Part shown: positions 1 to 7,215 of the stretch, one piece after another
How positions within the stretch are numbered: the first letter of the stretch is position 1
Layout of the letters: each line of letters opens with the position of its first letter
NCBI GenBank assembly: GCA_937132145.1
Contig: CAKZNY010000207.1
Span: 1-14,251 of the forward strand
Reading direction: 5' to 3'
Length of the DNA: 14,251 nucleotides
Source: an uncultured Paracoccaceae bacterium
GTDB lineage: Bacteria > Pseudomonadota > Alphaproteobacteria > Rhodobacterales > Rhodobacteraceae
Position numbers and translations under genes: made by a program
Notes under the pieces: generated by a model
The model's database searches: none
Seen by the model: the letters and a program-made list of their open reading frames with translations, nothing else
What the model was told of the DNA's origin: nothing

Positions 1-167
1 ACGCGGAGATGGATTGGCGTACTGGAAGTGGATTTGATGATTTTCAAGAATTAGCGAAGACCGAAAAGGACAAAACAGTGACGGCTTTGTCTGCGAAGTT
101 CACAAATGTAATTGTCCCGCCAGTCTATGAAAAAATATTTGATATTGCTCGGAAGAACTCGCTATGA
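1..167 (+). CDS. 3' end of an unidentified gene, overlapping pheT
   Basis: An open frame enters from the left edge and runs 54 complete codons from base 3 to a TGA at 165-167. The visible C-terminus is hydrophilic, with an acidic/lysine-rich stretch (QELAKTEKDKT) and then VIVPPVYEKIFDIARKNSL before the stop. I do not recognise the family. The stop overlaps the pheT start in an ATGA (164-167), the classic arrangement for translational coupling, which supports this being a real gene of the same operon. The overlap-free part (1-163) is about 42% G+C by direct count and uses AT-rich codons such as AAA ATA TTT GAT ATT, unlike the GC-rich pheT that follows. In many bacteria pheS lies directly before pheT, but this C-terminus does not look like the PheS catalytic core. 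An inserted gene between pheS and pheT is therefore likely, though pheS itself is outside the window. An internal ATG at 9 is probably not the start. Confidence 0.6.
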   Translation, partial: AEMDWRTGSGFDDFQELAKTEKDKTVTALSAKFTNVIVPPVYEKIFDIARKNSL

Positions 168-2569
168 AATTTACACTCTCCTGGCTTAAAACCCACCTCG
201 ATACCGAGGCTACGCTCGACGAGATTACTTATGCCCTGACCGACCTCGGTCTGGAGGTTGAGGGGGTTGAGAACCCTGCCGATACGCTCGGCGCGTTCCG
301 GCTTTGTCGCGTAATTGAAGCTGTCCAGCACCCCAACGCCGACCGCTTGCGTCTGTGCCGCGTCGAAACCTATCCCGATGGCCCCGATGGAAAAACCGTC
401 GAGGTTCAGGTGGTGTGCGGCGCCCCGAACGCCCGCACCGGCTTGGTCGGCGTTTTCGCCCCCGTTGGCAGCTACGTGCCCGGCATCGACATGACCCTGA
501 AGGCCGGCGTGATCCGCGATGTTGAATCCCTCGGCATGCTGTGTTCCGAACGCGAGCTGATGGTCTCGGACGAACACGACGGCATTATTGACCTGCCCTC
601 CGACGCCCCGCTCGGCGTGTTATACATTGATTACACCGACCGCAACGACCCTGTGATCGACATCGCAATCACCCCCAACCGCCCCGACGCGCTAGGCGTT
701 CGTGGCATCGCACGCGACTTGGCCGCGCGGGGTTTAGGCACGTTGAAACCTGCGCCTGTGGAAGCGGTTTCCGGCAGTTTCCCAAGCCCGATCAACGTGA
801 CGATTGATGCGGATGTGATGGAAAAAGGCTGTCCGGTTTTCTTTGGTCGCGTTGTGCGCGGCGTGAAAAACGGCCCCTCGCCACAGTGGTTACAGGACCG
901 CTTGCGGGCGATTGGATTGCGGCCAATCTCGGCGCTGGTCGATATCACCAACTTCATGACGTACGACCGGAACCGCCCGTTGCACGTGTTTGATGTGGCC
1001 AAGGTTTCGGGTGATCTGCGGGTGCATTACGCCAAGGGCGGCGAGGCGCTGATGGCGTTGGACGACAAGGAATACACGCTGGACGCTGGCATGATGGCGA
1101 TTAGTGACGACAATGGCGTCGAGAGTATCGCGGGCATCATGGGCGGCGCGGCCTCGGGTTGTACCGAGGAGACAACCGATGTGTTCATCGAGAGCGCCTA
1201 TTGGGACCCGATCACGATTGCGATGTCTGGCCGTAAACTAAAAATTAACTCCGATGCGCGATACAGGTTTGAACGCGGCGTTGATCCGGCGTTCACGGGT
1301 GAAGGTTTGGAGATGGCAACGCAGCTGGTGCTGGACCTGTGCGGGGGCGAGGCGTCTGAAGTGGTTGTGGCAGGTGCGATCCCTGACACCAGCCGTTCCT
1401 ATACGCTTGATCCGGCGCGAGTGGTCTCGCTGGTGGGGATGGATATCCCTGAGGCGGAGCAGGTGCGGATTCTGACGGACCTCGGGTTTGTCGTCGGCGA
1501 TGATTTGCAAGTTGCCGTGCCAAGCTGGCGGCCCGATGTTCACGGGCAGGCCGATTTGATCGAGGAAATCGCGCGGATTGCGTCGTTGACCAAGCTGGTC
1601 GGCGTGCCGATGCCGCGACCATCGACGGGTGTTCTGAAGGCGGTTCTAACGCCGATGCAGAAACGCCAAGGCATGGTGCGCCGCACAATCGCGACGCTGG
1701 GGTATAATGAATGCGTGACGTATAGTTTCATCGACAAGAAGTCGGCGGAACTGTTTGGCGGCGGCTCTGATGCAGTAAAACTGGGCAATCCGATTTCATC
1801 CGAGATGAGCCATATGCGCCCAGACCTGCTGCCAAGTCTGTTGCTGGCGGCGGCGAAAAATCAGGCGCGCGGGTTCAGCGATCTGGCATTGTTCGAGGTC
1901 GGCCAAGGTTTCGCCGGTGGCGAACCTGAAGAGCAAAGCATTCTGGCCAGCGGTTTGCGGATCGGCCAAACGGCCCCGCGCAACGCGTTTGGCACGTCGC
2001 GTGCGGTTGATCTATACGACGCTAAAGCCGATGCCGAGGCTGCTTTGGCCGCGATGGGCGCGCCTGTTGATCGGCTGATGGTCATGCGAAATGCGCCCGA
2101 TTGGTTCCATCCGGGTCGCTCGGCGGTGCTTAGCCTCGGGCCGAAAAACCCGCTGGCGGTGTTTGGCGAGTTGCACCCGAAGGTGTTGGCCGCGATGGGC
2201 GTAAAAGGTCCGGCGGTGGCGTTCACCCTGTTCCTTGAAAACGCGCCGTTCCCGAAAGCCAAAACCAAGACCCGCCCCGCGTTGGTGATCTCGGATTTCC
2301 AAGCGGTTGAGCGGGACTTCGCGTTTGTCGTGGACGCTGATGTCGAGGTTGAATCCTTGCTGAAGGCGGCGAACGGAGCGCACAAGAAACTGATTGATGC
2401 GGTGAAACTGTTCGACGTGTTCCAAATGGACGACAACAAGAAATCCGTGGCGATTTCGGTGCGTATCCAGCCGACGGCCGGTACGTTGACGGACAAAGAG
2501 ATCGACGCGATTTCCGCGCAGGTTATTGCCAAAGTAACCAAAGCCACCGGCGGTGTTTTGAGAGGATAA
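164..2569 (+). CDS. pheT: Phenylalanyl-tRNA synthetase beta subunit (PheT)
   Basis: This is the beta subunit of the cytoplasmic alpha2-beta2 phenylalanyl-tRNA synthetase, which charges tRNA-Phe with phenylalanine using ATP. The 801 residues match the usual bacterial length of about 800. The N-terminus MKFTLSWLKTHL is typical of the family. An EMAP-II-like tRNA-binding domain spans about residues 40-150 (HPNADRLRLCRVE, VVCGAPNAR). The B3/B4 editing region follows, with ITPNRPDALGVRGIARDLA and RPLHVFDVAKV, then DARYRFERGVDP near residue 366. A B5 domain (about 400-475, VPSWRPDVHGQADLIEEIAR) leads into the inactive synthetase-like core, and a C-terminal FDX-ACB anticodon-binding domain begins near 705 (ISDFQAVERDFAFVVD). 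The ATG at 164 overlaps the preceding gene's stop as ATGA. A ytoQ-family gene follows after three bases. The catalytic subunit PheS is not in the window. No truncation or frameshift is seen. Confidence 0.97.
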   Translation: MKFTLSWLKTHLDTEATLDEITYALTDLGLEVEGVENPADTLGAFRLCRVIEAVQHPNADRLRLCRVETYPDGPDGKTVEVQVVCGAPNARTGLVGVFAPVGSYVPGIDMTLKAGVIRDVESLGMLCSERELMVSDEHDGIIDLPSDAPLGVLYIDYTDRNDPVIDIAITPNRPDALGVRGIARDLAARGLGTLKPAPVEAVSGSFPSPINVTIDADVMEKGCPVFFGRVVRGVKNGPSPQWLQDRLRAIGLRPISALVDITNFMTYDRNRPLHVFDVAKVSGDLRVHYAKGGEALMALDDKEYTLDAGMMAISDDNGVESIAGIMGGAASGCTEETTDVFIESAYWDPITIAMSGRKLKINSDARYRFERGVDPAFTGEGLEMATQLVLDLCGGEASEVVVAGAIPDTSRSYTLDPARVVSLVGMDIPEAEQVRILTDLGFVVGDDLQVAVPSWRPDVHGQADLIEEIARIASLTKLVGVPMPRPSTGVLKAVLTPMQKRQGMVRRTIATLGYNECVTYSFIDKKSAELFGGGSDAVKLGNPISSEMSHMRPDLLPSLLLAAAKNQARGFSDLALFEVGQGFAGGEPEEQSILASGLRIGQTAPRNAFGTSRAVDLYDAKADAEAALAAMGAPVDRLMVMRNAPDWFHPGRSAVLSLGPKNPLAVFGELHPKVLAAMGVKGPAVAFTLFLENAPFPKAKTKTRPALVISDFQAVERDFAFVVDADVEVESLLKAANGAHKKLIDAVKLFDVFQMDDNKKSVAISVRIQPTAGTLTDKEIDAISAQVIAKVTKATGGVLRG

Positions 2570-2572
2570 GCT

Positions 2573-3028
2573 ATGACATTGAAAGTATATCTATCGGGTG
2601 AAATCCACTCGAACTGGCGCGAAGAGATTATGGAAGGGGTGGCGAAGGCTGGCCTCGATGTACAGTTTTCCGCGCCTGTCACAGATCACGATGCATCGGA
2701 TGATTGCGGTGTAGCGATTCTGGGGGCAGAGCAAAACAAGTTTTGGCATGACCGTAAGGGCGCGCAGTTGAACGCTATTCGTACCCGCAAGGGGATCGCG
2801 GATGCGGATGTGGTTGTTGTGCGGTTTGGCGATAAATATAAGCAATGGAACGCGGCGTTTGATGCCGGTGTTGCTTCGGCGCTGGGCAAATCACTGATCG
2901 TTTTGCACGGACCGGACCATCAGCACGCATTGAAGGAAGTTGATGCGGCGGCGTTGGCCGTGGCCGAGCATCCCGTGCAGGTGGTGCAAATGCTGGAATA
3001 CGTTCTTGGCGGAAAGTTACCGTCGTAA
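2573..3028 (+). CDS. ytoQ: YtoQ family protein
   Basis: A 151-residue soluble protein beginning MTLKVYLSGEIHSNWR. The opening KVYLSGEIHS, the HDASDDCG segment, the FWHDRKGAQLNAIRT segment and the FGDKYKQWNAAFDAG segment are characteristic of the YtoQ family. These are small proteins distantly resembling nucleoside 2-deoxyribosyltransferases and TIR-like folds; their substrate is, as far as I know, not established. The length matches the family (about 145-150). No signal peptide or membrane segment is present. The start ATG lies three bases after the pheT stop, and a purine-rich AGAGGA at the end of pheT serves as ribosome-binding site, so the gene is probably translated from the pheT message. 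The link to pheT is positional only and gives no functional clue. The family call is firm, while any enzymatic activity would be a guess. Confidence 0.85.
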   Translation: MTLKVYLSGEIHSNWREEIMEGVAKAGLDVQFSAPVTDHDASDDCGVAILGAEQNKFWHDRKGAQLNAIRTRKGIADADVVVVRFGDKYKQWNAAFDAGVASALGKSLIVLHGPDHQHALKEVDAAALAVAEHPVQVVQMLEYVLGGKLPS

Positions 3029-3067
3029 ACGGAAACGGCTCTAGATGTTTGCCGCGTAATTTCCGCC
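3008..3067. terminator. Possible weak hairpin between convergent ytoQ and gst
   Basis: GGCGGAAAGTTAC at 3008-3020 pairs with GTAATTTCCGCC at 3056-3067, leaving one bulged base. Within the 35-base loop a second short stem, CGGC (3036-3039) with GCCG (3051-3054), can form. The structure straddles the end of ytoQ and the short gap to the convergent glutathione transferase gene, where a bidirectional terminator would be expected. The loop is long and there is only a short TTTT a few bases after it on the plus strand, so its function is uncertain. Confidence 0.3.
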
Positions 3068-3074
3068 CCGAATT

Positions 3075-3779
3075 TTAACCCTGTGCAGGCGTCTTAATGC
3101 CTATCTGCGAAGCGGGACGTGCTTCGCAGCGTTTGTACCATTCGCGGACATTCGGGAAATCGTCGGTGCCGACCAGTTCTCCGGCATCGTAAAAACCGTC
3201 GATGTTGCGAACCCACGGCCATAAAGCAAGGTCGGCGATTGTGTATTCGTCCCCGACGAAATACTCGCGGTTTTCGAGGCGGGCTTCCATGACTTCAAAT
3301 AGGCGCGTGGCCTCGTCTACATAACGGTCGCGCGGGCGTTTGTCTTCATAGGCGGCGCCTGCAAATTTGTGAAAAAACCCGAGCTGCCCGAACATGGGGC
3401 CAACGCCGCCCATCTGGAACATTAACCACTGGGTAACCTCCCATTTTCCACGTGCATCGGTGGGCATAAGTTTGCCGGTTTTATCGGCCAGATACAGAAG
3501 GATCGCCCCGCTTTCGAAAATCGCAATCGGCTTGCCATCAGGACCGTCGGGGTCGAGGATCACCGGAATTTTGTTGTTTGGACTAAGAGAAATGAACTCG
3601 GGTGTCATCTGGTCGTCTGTCGAAAAGTTTACACGATGCGCCTCGTAAGGCAGGCCCATTTCTTCTAACACCGCTGAAACTTTAATGCCGTTTGGTGTCG
3701 GCAGCGAGTATAACTGAATGCGGTCTGGATGTTCGGCAGGCCAGCGTTTTGTAATGGGGAATTGCGAAAGATCAGCCAT
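3075..3779 (-). CDS. Glutathione S-transferase, Nu class (YfcG/YghU-like)
   Basis: A cytosolic glutathione transferase-fold protein of 234 residues. It has a thioredoxin-like N-terminal domain and an all-helical C-terminal domain. The motif TPNG at residues 28-31 matches the Thr and Asn that contact glutathione in E. coli YfcG. SPNNKIPVILD and FESGAILLYLADKTG form the rest of the glutathione site, and the helical domain carries GGVGPMFGQ and YTIADLALWPWV, all hallmarks of the Nu class. Nu-class enzymes bind two glutathiones and act mainly as disulfide-bond reductases, with weak classical transferase activity; that role is inferred here by family. The 20-residue N-terminal extension (MADLSQFPITKRWPAEHPDR) is common in alphaproteobacterial members and resembles that of YghU. 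The ATG at 3779-3777 is preceded by AGGAA eight bases upstream. The gene converges with ytoQ and diverges from mscL. Confidence 0.92.
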   Translation of the reverse strand: MADLSQFPITKRWPAEHPDRIQLYSLPTPNGIKVSAVLEEMGLPYEAHRVNFSTDDQMTPEFISLSPNNKIPVILDPDGPDGKPIAIFESGAILLYLADKTGKLMPTDARGKWEVTQWLMFQMGGVGPMFGQLGFFHKFAGAAYEDKRPRDRYVDEATRLFEVMEARLENREYFVGDEYTIADLALWPWVRNIDGFYDAGELVGTDDFPNVREWYKRCEARPASQIGIKTPAQG

Positions 3780-3813
3780 TTGAAAAGTTCCTGTTTATTA
3801 CTATTACCGCGCC

Positions 3814-3842
3814 AAAGTAGGCATTTGTATTGCCATAATCAA
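3814..3842 (-). promoter_or_regulatory. Candidate sigma-70-type promoter for the glutathione transferase gene
   Basis: Read on the minus strand, a -35-like TTGATT (3842-3837) is followed after a 17-base spacer by a -10-like TACTTT (3819-3814). This sits about 35 bases before the gst start codon, in the 180-base divergent gap shared with mscL. The match is by eye only. No equally convincing mscL promoter was found on the plus strand. Confidence 0.4.
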
Positions 3843-3961
3843 TTCACCTTACAAGAAATATATTGTTGAGCACGGCAGGGTGATCTGGACAAAACCATTT
3901 GCCAGAAAGGGGTTAGCCTTCGTAAAGTCCCGGCACTGAAATCAATTTCAAGAGGGACATG

Positions 3962-4390
3962 ATGCTAAAAGAATTTAAGGACTTCATTGCCAAGGGAAAT
4001 GTCATGGACATGGCTGTTGGTATCATCATCGGGGCGGCGTTTACCGCGATTGTAAAATCGATGGTTGCCGATTTGATTAACCCGTTTATCAGCTTATTTA
4101 CCGGTGGTATCGATTTTATAAATCTGTTTATCGTCTTGGGAAAAGGGGAGTTTGCCACTTTGGCCGAGGCTCAAGAGGCAGGGATTGCAACCTTCGCCTA
4201 CGGCTCGTTCATCATGGCTGTGATCAACTTTTTCATCATAGCATTCGTGGTATTCATGCTGGTTAAGGGCGTTAACAAAGCCAAAAATGCAGCCGAGAGC
4301 GAGAAAGAGCCAGAGGCAGCACCTGCGCCAAAGGGGCCAACTCAGGAAGAGTTGTTGACCGAAATTCGGGACTTGTTGGCAAAAGCCTAA
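3962..4390 (+). CDS. mscL: Large-conductance mechanosensitive channel MscL
   Basis: A homopentameric inner-membrane channel that opens under membrane tension and releases solutes on hypo-osmotic shock. The N-terminus [20 protein letters not shown] matches the amphipathic S1 helix and the start of TM1. TM1 continues as [24 protein letters not shown], where the small-residue face lines the gate. After a periplasmic loop, TM2 is [25 protein letters not shown], followed by a charged linker ([13 protein letters not shown]) and a C-terminal helix [14 protein letters not shown] that forms the cytoplasmic bundle. The length of 142 residues is normal. Two ATGs are adjacent at 3959 and 3962. The AGAGGG at 3951-3956 is only two bases from the first and five from the second, so the second is preferred; starting at 3959 would add one methionine. 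The gene stands alone and ends in a strong terminator. Confidence 0.95.
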   Translation: MLKEFKDFIAKGNVMDMAVGIIIGAAFTAIVKSMVADLINPFISLFTGGIDFINLFIVLGKGEFATLAEAQEAGIATFAYGSFIMAVINFFIIAFVVFMLVKGVNKAKNAAESEKEPEAAPAPKGPTQEELLTEIRDLLAKA

Positions 4391-4408
4391 CGTATAGGGA
4401 ATTAGCTG

Positions 4409-4442
4409 AAAGGCCCGCCAAAGCGATCCGGCGGGCCTTTTT
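4409..4442 (+). terminator. Intrinsic terminator of mscL
   Basis: A perfect 11-base-pair stem, AAAGGCCCGCC (4409-4419) with GGCGGGCCTTT (4430-4440), has a 10-base loop and runs into a T tract TTTTT (4438-4442). It starts 19 bases after the mscL stop. The left arm provides only three T residues in the minus-strand transcript, but the hairpin also lies directly behind the convergent ald stop codon, so it may stop both transcripts. Confidence 0.92.
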
Positions 4443-4444
4443 GG

Positions 4445-5563
4445 TTAGATTTTCAATGCGTCAGCGGTGGAGATGTAATCCAGACCGAGGGCCTCGCCCA
4501 CCGCGGCATATGTTAGTTTGCCGGCGTGGGTGTTCAGGCCGTTCATCAAGTGAGGGTCGGCCGCGCAAGCCTCTTTCCAGCCTTTGTTGGCCAGTGCGAT
4601 CATGAATGGCATCGTGGCGTTGCCAAGGGCGATCGTCGATGTTCGCGCAACTGCGCCCGGCATATTGGCGACGCAATAGTGCATGATGCCGTCAACCTCA
4701 AAGATCGGATCGTCGTGCGTCGTTGCGTGGGAAGTTTCAAAACAGCCACCTTGGTCAATGGCTACGTCCACCAGTACCGCCCCCGGTTTCATGGTCGAAA
4801 GCTGCTCGCGCGAGATCAGTTTGGGGGCAGCTGCACCCGGAATTAAAACCGCGCCAATGACCATATCCGCTTCGGTGATGATCTTCGCAGTATTGCCTTT
4901 GGAGGCGTAAAGCGTGTTGAAAACGCCGCCGTATGTGTCGTCCAGATAGCGCATACGTGGCAAGGACATGTCCATAACGGTCACGTCGGCCCCCATGCCT
5001 GCGGCGATCTTGGCGGCGTGTGTACCAACGACACCGCCGCCGATAACGACGACTTTGGCAGGGGAAACGCCCGGTACGCCGCCCATCAGAACGCCGCGCC
5101 CGCCGTTGGTTTTTTGTAAAGTCCAGCTGCCAACCTGTGGTGCCAAACGGCCAGCGACTTCGGACATCGGGGCCAGTAGCGGCAGGCCGCCCATGCGGTC
5201 GGTTACGGTTTCGTAAGCAATTGCTGTGACGCCGCTTTCCAGCAGGTCAGCCGTTTGCGGCGCGTCTGGTGCGAGGTGCAGGTATGTGAAGAGGACTTGG
5301 TCTTTGCGCAGCTGCGCGCGCTCGACAGGCTGTGGTTCTTTGACCTTCACGATCATCTCGGCTGTGGCGAAGATTTCTTCGGCAGTGTCAACGATGCGCG
5401 CACCGGCGGTGAGGTATTCTTCATCTGCGAAACCGGCACCTGCGCCAGCGCCTTTCTGGATGACTACATCGTGGCCGTTTGCAACGGCTTCCTGTGCGGC
5501 GGCGGGTGTGATTCCGACGCGATATTCCTGATTTTTGATTTCTGCTGGGCAACCGATAAGCAT
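4445..5563 (-). CDS. ald: Alanine dehydrogenase
   Basis: NAD-dependent L-alanine dehydrogenase, which interconverts alanine and pyruvate plus ammonia in the cytosol and allows alanine catabolism or ammonium assimilation. All 372 residues align with the family. The substrate residues fall where expected from the M. tuberculosis enzyme: Arg15, Lys75 (VKVKEP) and catalytic His96 (LHLAPD), with catalytic Asp270 in VDVAIDQGG. The NAD-binding Rossmann domain carries GGGVVG at 175-180 and the ribose-binding Asp198 (VTVMD). No key residue is missing. The ATG has a GAGG five bases upstream. The gene is divergent from an Lrp/AsnC regulator over a 142-base gap, the usual arrangement for an alanine-responsive AldR-type control circuit. 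Its 3' end abuts the mscL terminator. Confidence 0.96.
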   Translation of the reverse strand: MLIGCPAEIKNQEYRVGITPAAAQEAVANGHDVVIQKGAGAGAGFADEEYLTAGARIVDTAEEIFATAEMIVKVKEPQPVERAQLRKDQVLFTYLHLAPDAPQTADLLESGVTAIAYETVTDRMGGLPLLAPMSEVAGRLAPQVGSWTLQKTNGGRGVLMGGVPGVSPAKVVVIGGGVVGTHAAKIAAGMGADVTVMDMSLPRMRYLDDTYGGVFNTLYASKGNTAKIITEADMVIGAVLIPGAAAPKLISREQLSTMKPGAVLVDVAIDQGGCFETSHATTHDDPIFEVDGIMHYCVANMPGAVARTSTIALGNATMPFMIALANKGWKEACAADPHLMNGLNTHAGKLTYAAVGEALGLDYISTADALKI

Positions 5564-5618
5564 GATGACCTCGTTGGGTTAAATGTTGAACTGGATCAAT
5601 ATTTGAAGGAAATCGCGC

Positions 5619-5634
5619 GCAATTGCTTTGCAAA
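5619..5634. repeat. Two adjacent 8-base palindromes in the ald-regulator gap
   Basis: GCAATTGC (5619-5626) is followed without a gap by TTTGCAAA (5627-5634). Each is a perfect palindrome. They lie in the divergent promoter region of ald and the Lrp-type gene, roughly 55-70 bases before the ald start. They could be part of a regulator site or the ald promoter, but short palindromes also arise by chance in AT-rich gaps. Confidence 0.3.
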
Positions 5635-5648
5635 TACATACTGGTCAG

Positions 5649-5695
5649 CACTCAATTTTTCGAATAAACCTGCGTGTAGTGGTGAAAAATTAGTG
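5649..5695. promoter_or_regulatory. Candidate Lrp/AldR operator: spaced inverted repeat
   Basis: The left arm CACTCAATTTTTC (5649-5661) and the right arm GAAAAATTAGTG (5684-5695) are inverted copies of each other except for one extra C in the left arm. They are separated by 22 bases. The right arm ends ten bases before the regulator's start codon. Lrp-family proteins bind several AT-rich, helically phased sites and commonly control both themselves and the divergent target, which makes this a reasonable operator candidate. Binding is inferred, not shown. Confidence 0.45.
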
Positions 5696-5705
5696 GATTA
5701 TTGCA

Positions 5706-6167
5706 ATGAGTCGAATGGATGCGCTCGATATCAAGATTCTCGAATCTCTGCAACGCAAGGGGCGGATGTCTAATGCGGAGCTGGCGGAAAAGGTGAACCT
5801 GTCGCCCTCGGCCTGTCATCGCCGTATACAGCGGTTGGAGGATGACGGGGTCATTCGTGATTATGTGGCACTGCTGAACCCGCGCGCGGTGGACAAACCC
5901 TCGACGATTTTTGTCGAAATTACGCTGTCAGGGCAGGCGGATGAGCTGTTGGATGCGTTTGAACGTCAGGTGGCATTGGTGCCCGACGTTCTGGAGTGCC
6001 ATCTTATGGCGGGTTCGGCGGATTATCTGCTGAAGGTGGTCGCGCGGGATACAGATGATTTCGCCCGTATTCATCGGCAGTATCTGGCCCGATTGCCGGG
6101 GGTGGCCCAGATGCAATCCAGCTTTGCGTTGCGGACGGTGTTCAAGACGACCGCGATCCCGCTTTAA
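5706..6167 (+). CDS. Lrp/AsnC family transcriptional regulator (probable AldR)
   Basis: A 153-residue DNA-binding regulator of the Lrp/AsnC family. The N-terminal winged helix-turn-helix (about residues 5-60) includes LDIKILESLQRKGRMSNAEL and LSPSACHRRIQRLEDDGVI, with the recognition helix near 33-42. The C-terminal RAM effector-binding domain follows (about 65-145), containing ECHLMAGSADYLLKVV and the PGVAQMQSSFALRTV strand. Family members form octamers that sense amino acids. Its divergent placement from ald makes alanine the likely effector and ald the likely target, as for AldR proteins of other alphaproteobacteria; this is inference from position. The ATG at 5706 has little Shine-Dalgarno character, and an in-frame ATG at 5715 is an alternative. 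The stop codon overlaps that of the convergent azlD. Confidence 0.92.
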   Translation: MSRMDALDIKILESLQRKGRMSNAELAEKVNLSPSACHRRIQRLEDDGVIRDYVALLNPRAVDKPSTIFVEITLSGQADELLDAFERQVALVPDVLECHLMAGSADYLLKVVARDTDDFARIHRQYLARLPGVAQMQSSFALRTVFKTTAIPL

Positions 6168-6487
6168 CCAAGCAGGTAAAGCATCAGGTACAGCGTTGTC
6201 ATTCCACCGAAAATCGCGCCTAATACACTGCGGAATATGCTGCCGATTAGCAGGGCTGTGGCGGCCGCGATTAGGCGTGCGGGGTCAACGTCACCGCCCG
6301 TGGCTTGCGGCCAGACGGTTAGCGGGGCGATCAGGCCGGGCATGACCGCGACCGGAACATATCGCAGGTGCCGCGTCATCCACTCGGGTAATTTCCGGTC
6401 GCCTACGATTCCGATGAACGAAAACCGCAGCAGAAAAGTTCCGATACCAAGGAATATGATGGTTAACCAGATGTCCAGATTGCTCAT
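6164..6487 (-). CDS. azlD: Branched-chain amino acid transport protein AzlD
   Basis: The small subunit of an AzlCD-type exporter, 107 residues and mostly hydrophobic. It shows MSNLDIWLTIIFLGIGTFLLRFSF, then RYVPVAVMPGLIAPL, then LIAAATALLIGSIFRSVLGAIFGG and LYLMLYLLG, about four membrane segments. The early GIGTFLLRFSF and the VPVAVMPGLIAP are typical AzlD features. The pair exports branched-chain or related amino acids across the inner membrane. The chosen ATG (6487-6485) overlaps the azlC stop as ATGA, giving translational coupling. The frame stays open further upstream inside azlC, but the extra residues are polar and not AzlD-like. The TAA stop (6166-6164) overlaps the stop of the convergent regulator gene, so no terminator fits between them. 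Confidence 0.88.
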   Translation of the reverse strand: MSNLDIWLTIIFLGIGTFLLRFSFIGIVGDRKLPEWMTRHLRYVPVAVMPGLIAPLTVWPQATGGDVDPARLIAAATALLIGSIFRSVLGAIFGGMTTLYLMLYLLG

Positions 6488-7197
6488 TTGCGGGTCTCCA
6501 GCCATTTTTCGACTTGCGCACCGGTGATCATCGCAAGGACGGCGGCAACCATTAACCAAAGATTATAGGGCATCCATGACAGCGCGAGGGCGACGAGCAC
6601 AGATACCACCGCGGCGGCCAGATGCGGCAGGCTTCGCAGGCTTGGGGCAATGATTGCGATAAAGGTGATCGGGATGGCGAAATCCAGCGCGTATTCCGGC
6701 GGGATGGCCGAACCAAGCAACGCGCCAATAAACGAGAACCCGTACCAGAACGGCGCAATGGCGGAGATGACCCCGAAAAAGTAGGTAACCTTTTCGTTAA
6801 GGGGCATCTCGGGGGCGCGCTCGTATTTTTCGATCGATACGCCGTAGGATTGATCCACCATAAAGTAGGCCATCAAAACTTTTTGCCAGATTAGGGCCTT
6901 GCCAATGTGTGGCATTAACGATGCCGAATACATCATCATGCGCAAGTTCACGGCCAATCCGGTAAGGACTGCGATGAATACGGGGGCACCATCGACCAGC
7001 AATTGAACCGAGGCAAACTGGGCCGCGCCTGCAATAACCAATATGGACATGGCCATGGCTTGGATCAGGGAAAACCCGGCCTCTGTCGCGACGACACCGA
7101 AAAGCAGGCCAAAGGGGGCTACCACCAATAAAAATGGTGCTCCGGCACGAATGCCTTGCCAATATACGCTGCGAGTTCTGGACATATGCGACCCCAT
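6484..7197 (-). CDS. azlC: Branched-chain amino acid permease AzlC
   Basis: The large subunit of the AzlCD exporter, an integral membrane protein with about seven to eight hydrophobic segments. Recognisable family segments are YWQGIRAGAPFLLVVAPFGL, LVIAGAAQFASVQLL, VNLRMMMYSASLMPH, MAYFMVDQSYGVS and FAIPITFIAIIAP. AzlC is the permease half and needs AzlD for export of branched-chain amino acids or analogues. From the ATG at 7197 the protein has 237 residues; AAGGGA lies nine bases upstream. A second ATG at 7185 (MSRTRSVYW) gives 233 residues and is also plausible. Longer versions need a TTG at 7245 and a polar, non-conserved leader. The gene is transcribed away from fdhD and into azlD. Proximity to ald and an Lrp-type regulator suggests common amino-acid control, but that is inference. 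Confidence 0.9.
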   Translation of the reverse strand: MGSHMSRTRSVYWQGIRAGAPFLLVVAPFGLLFGVVATEAGFSLIQAMAMSILVIAGAAQFASVQLLVDGAPVFIAVLTGLAVNLRMMMYSASLMPHIGKALIWQKVLMAYFMVDQSYGVSIEKYERAPEMPLNEKVTYFFGVISAIAPFWYGFSFIGALLGSAIPPEYALDFAIPITFIAIIAPSLRSLPHLAAAVVSVLVALALSWMPYNLWLMVAAVLAMITGAQVEKWLETRK

Positions 7198-7215
7198 GTT
7201 GCAAATTCCCTTACG

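Noticed and set aside
1861..2682. A 273-codon open frame on the minus strand opposite the 3' part of pheT
   Set aside because: The composition is Ser/Thr/Ala-rich with no recognisable domain, and it overlaps the conserved FDX-ACB region of PheT.
3780..3961. Possible small RNA or riboswitch in the gst-mscL gap
   Set aside because: No stable stem, conserved aptamer core or terminator was visible. The gap is explained by two divergent promoters.
5255..5773. A 172-codon plus-strand frame across the start of ald and into the regulator
   Set aside because: It is antisense to the well-conserved N-terminus of alanine dehydrogenase and out of frame with the regulator. The product is Cys/Phe-rich without a domain.
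6488..6559. A longer azlD beginning with MVNGCRRPC
   Set aside because: The extension is polar and lies inside azlC. The ATG overlapping the azlC stop gives a normal AzlD N-terminus.
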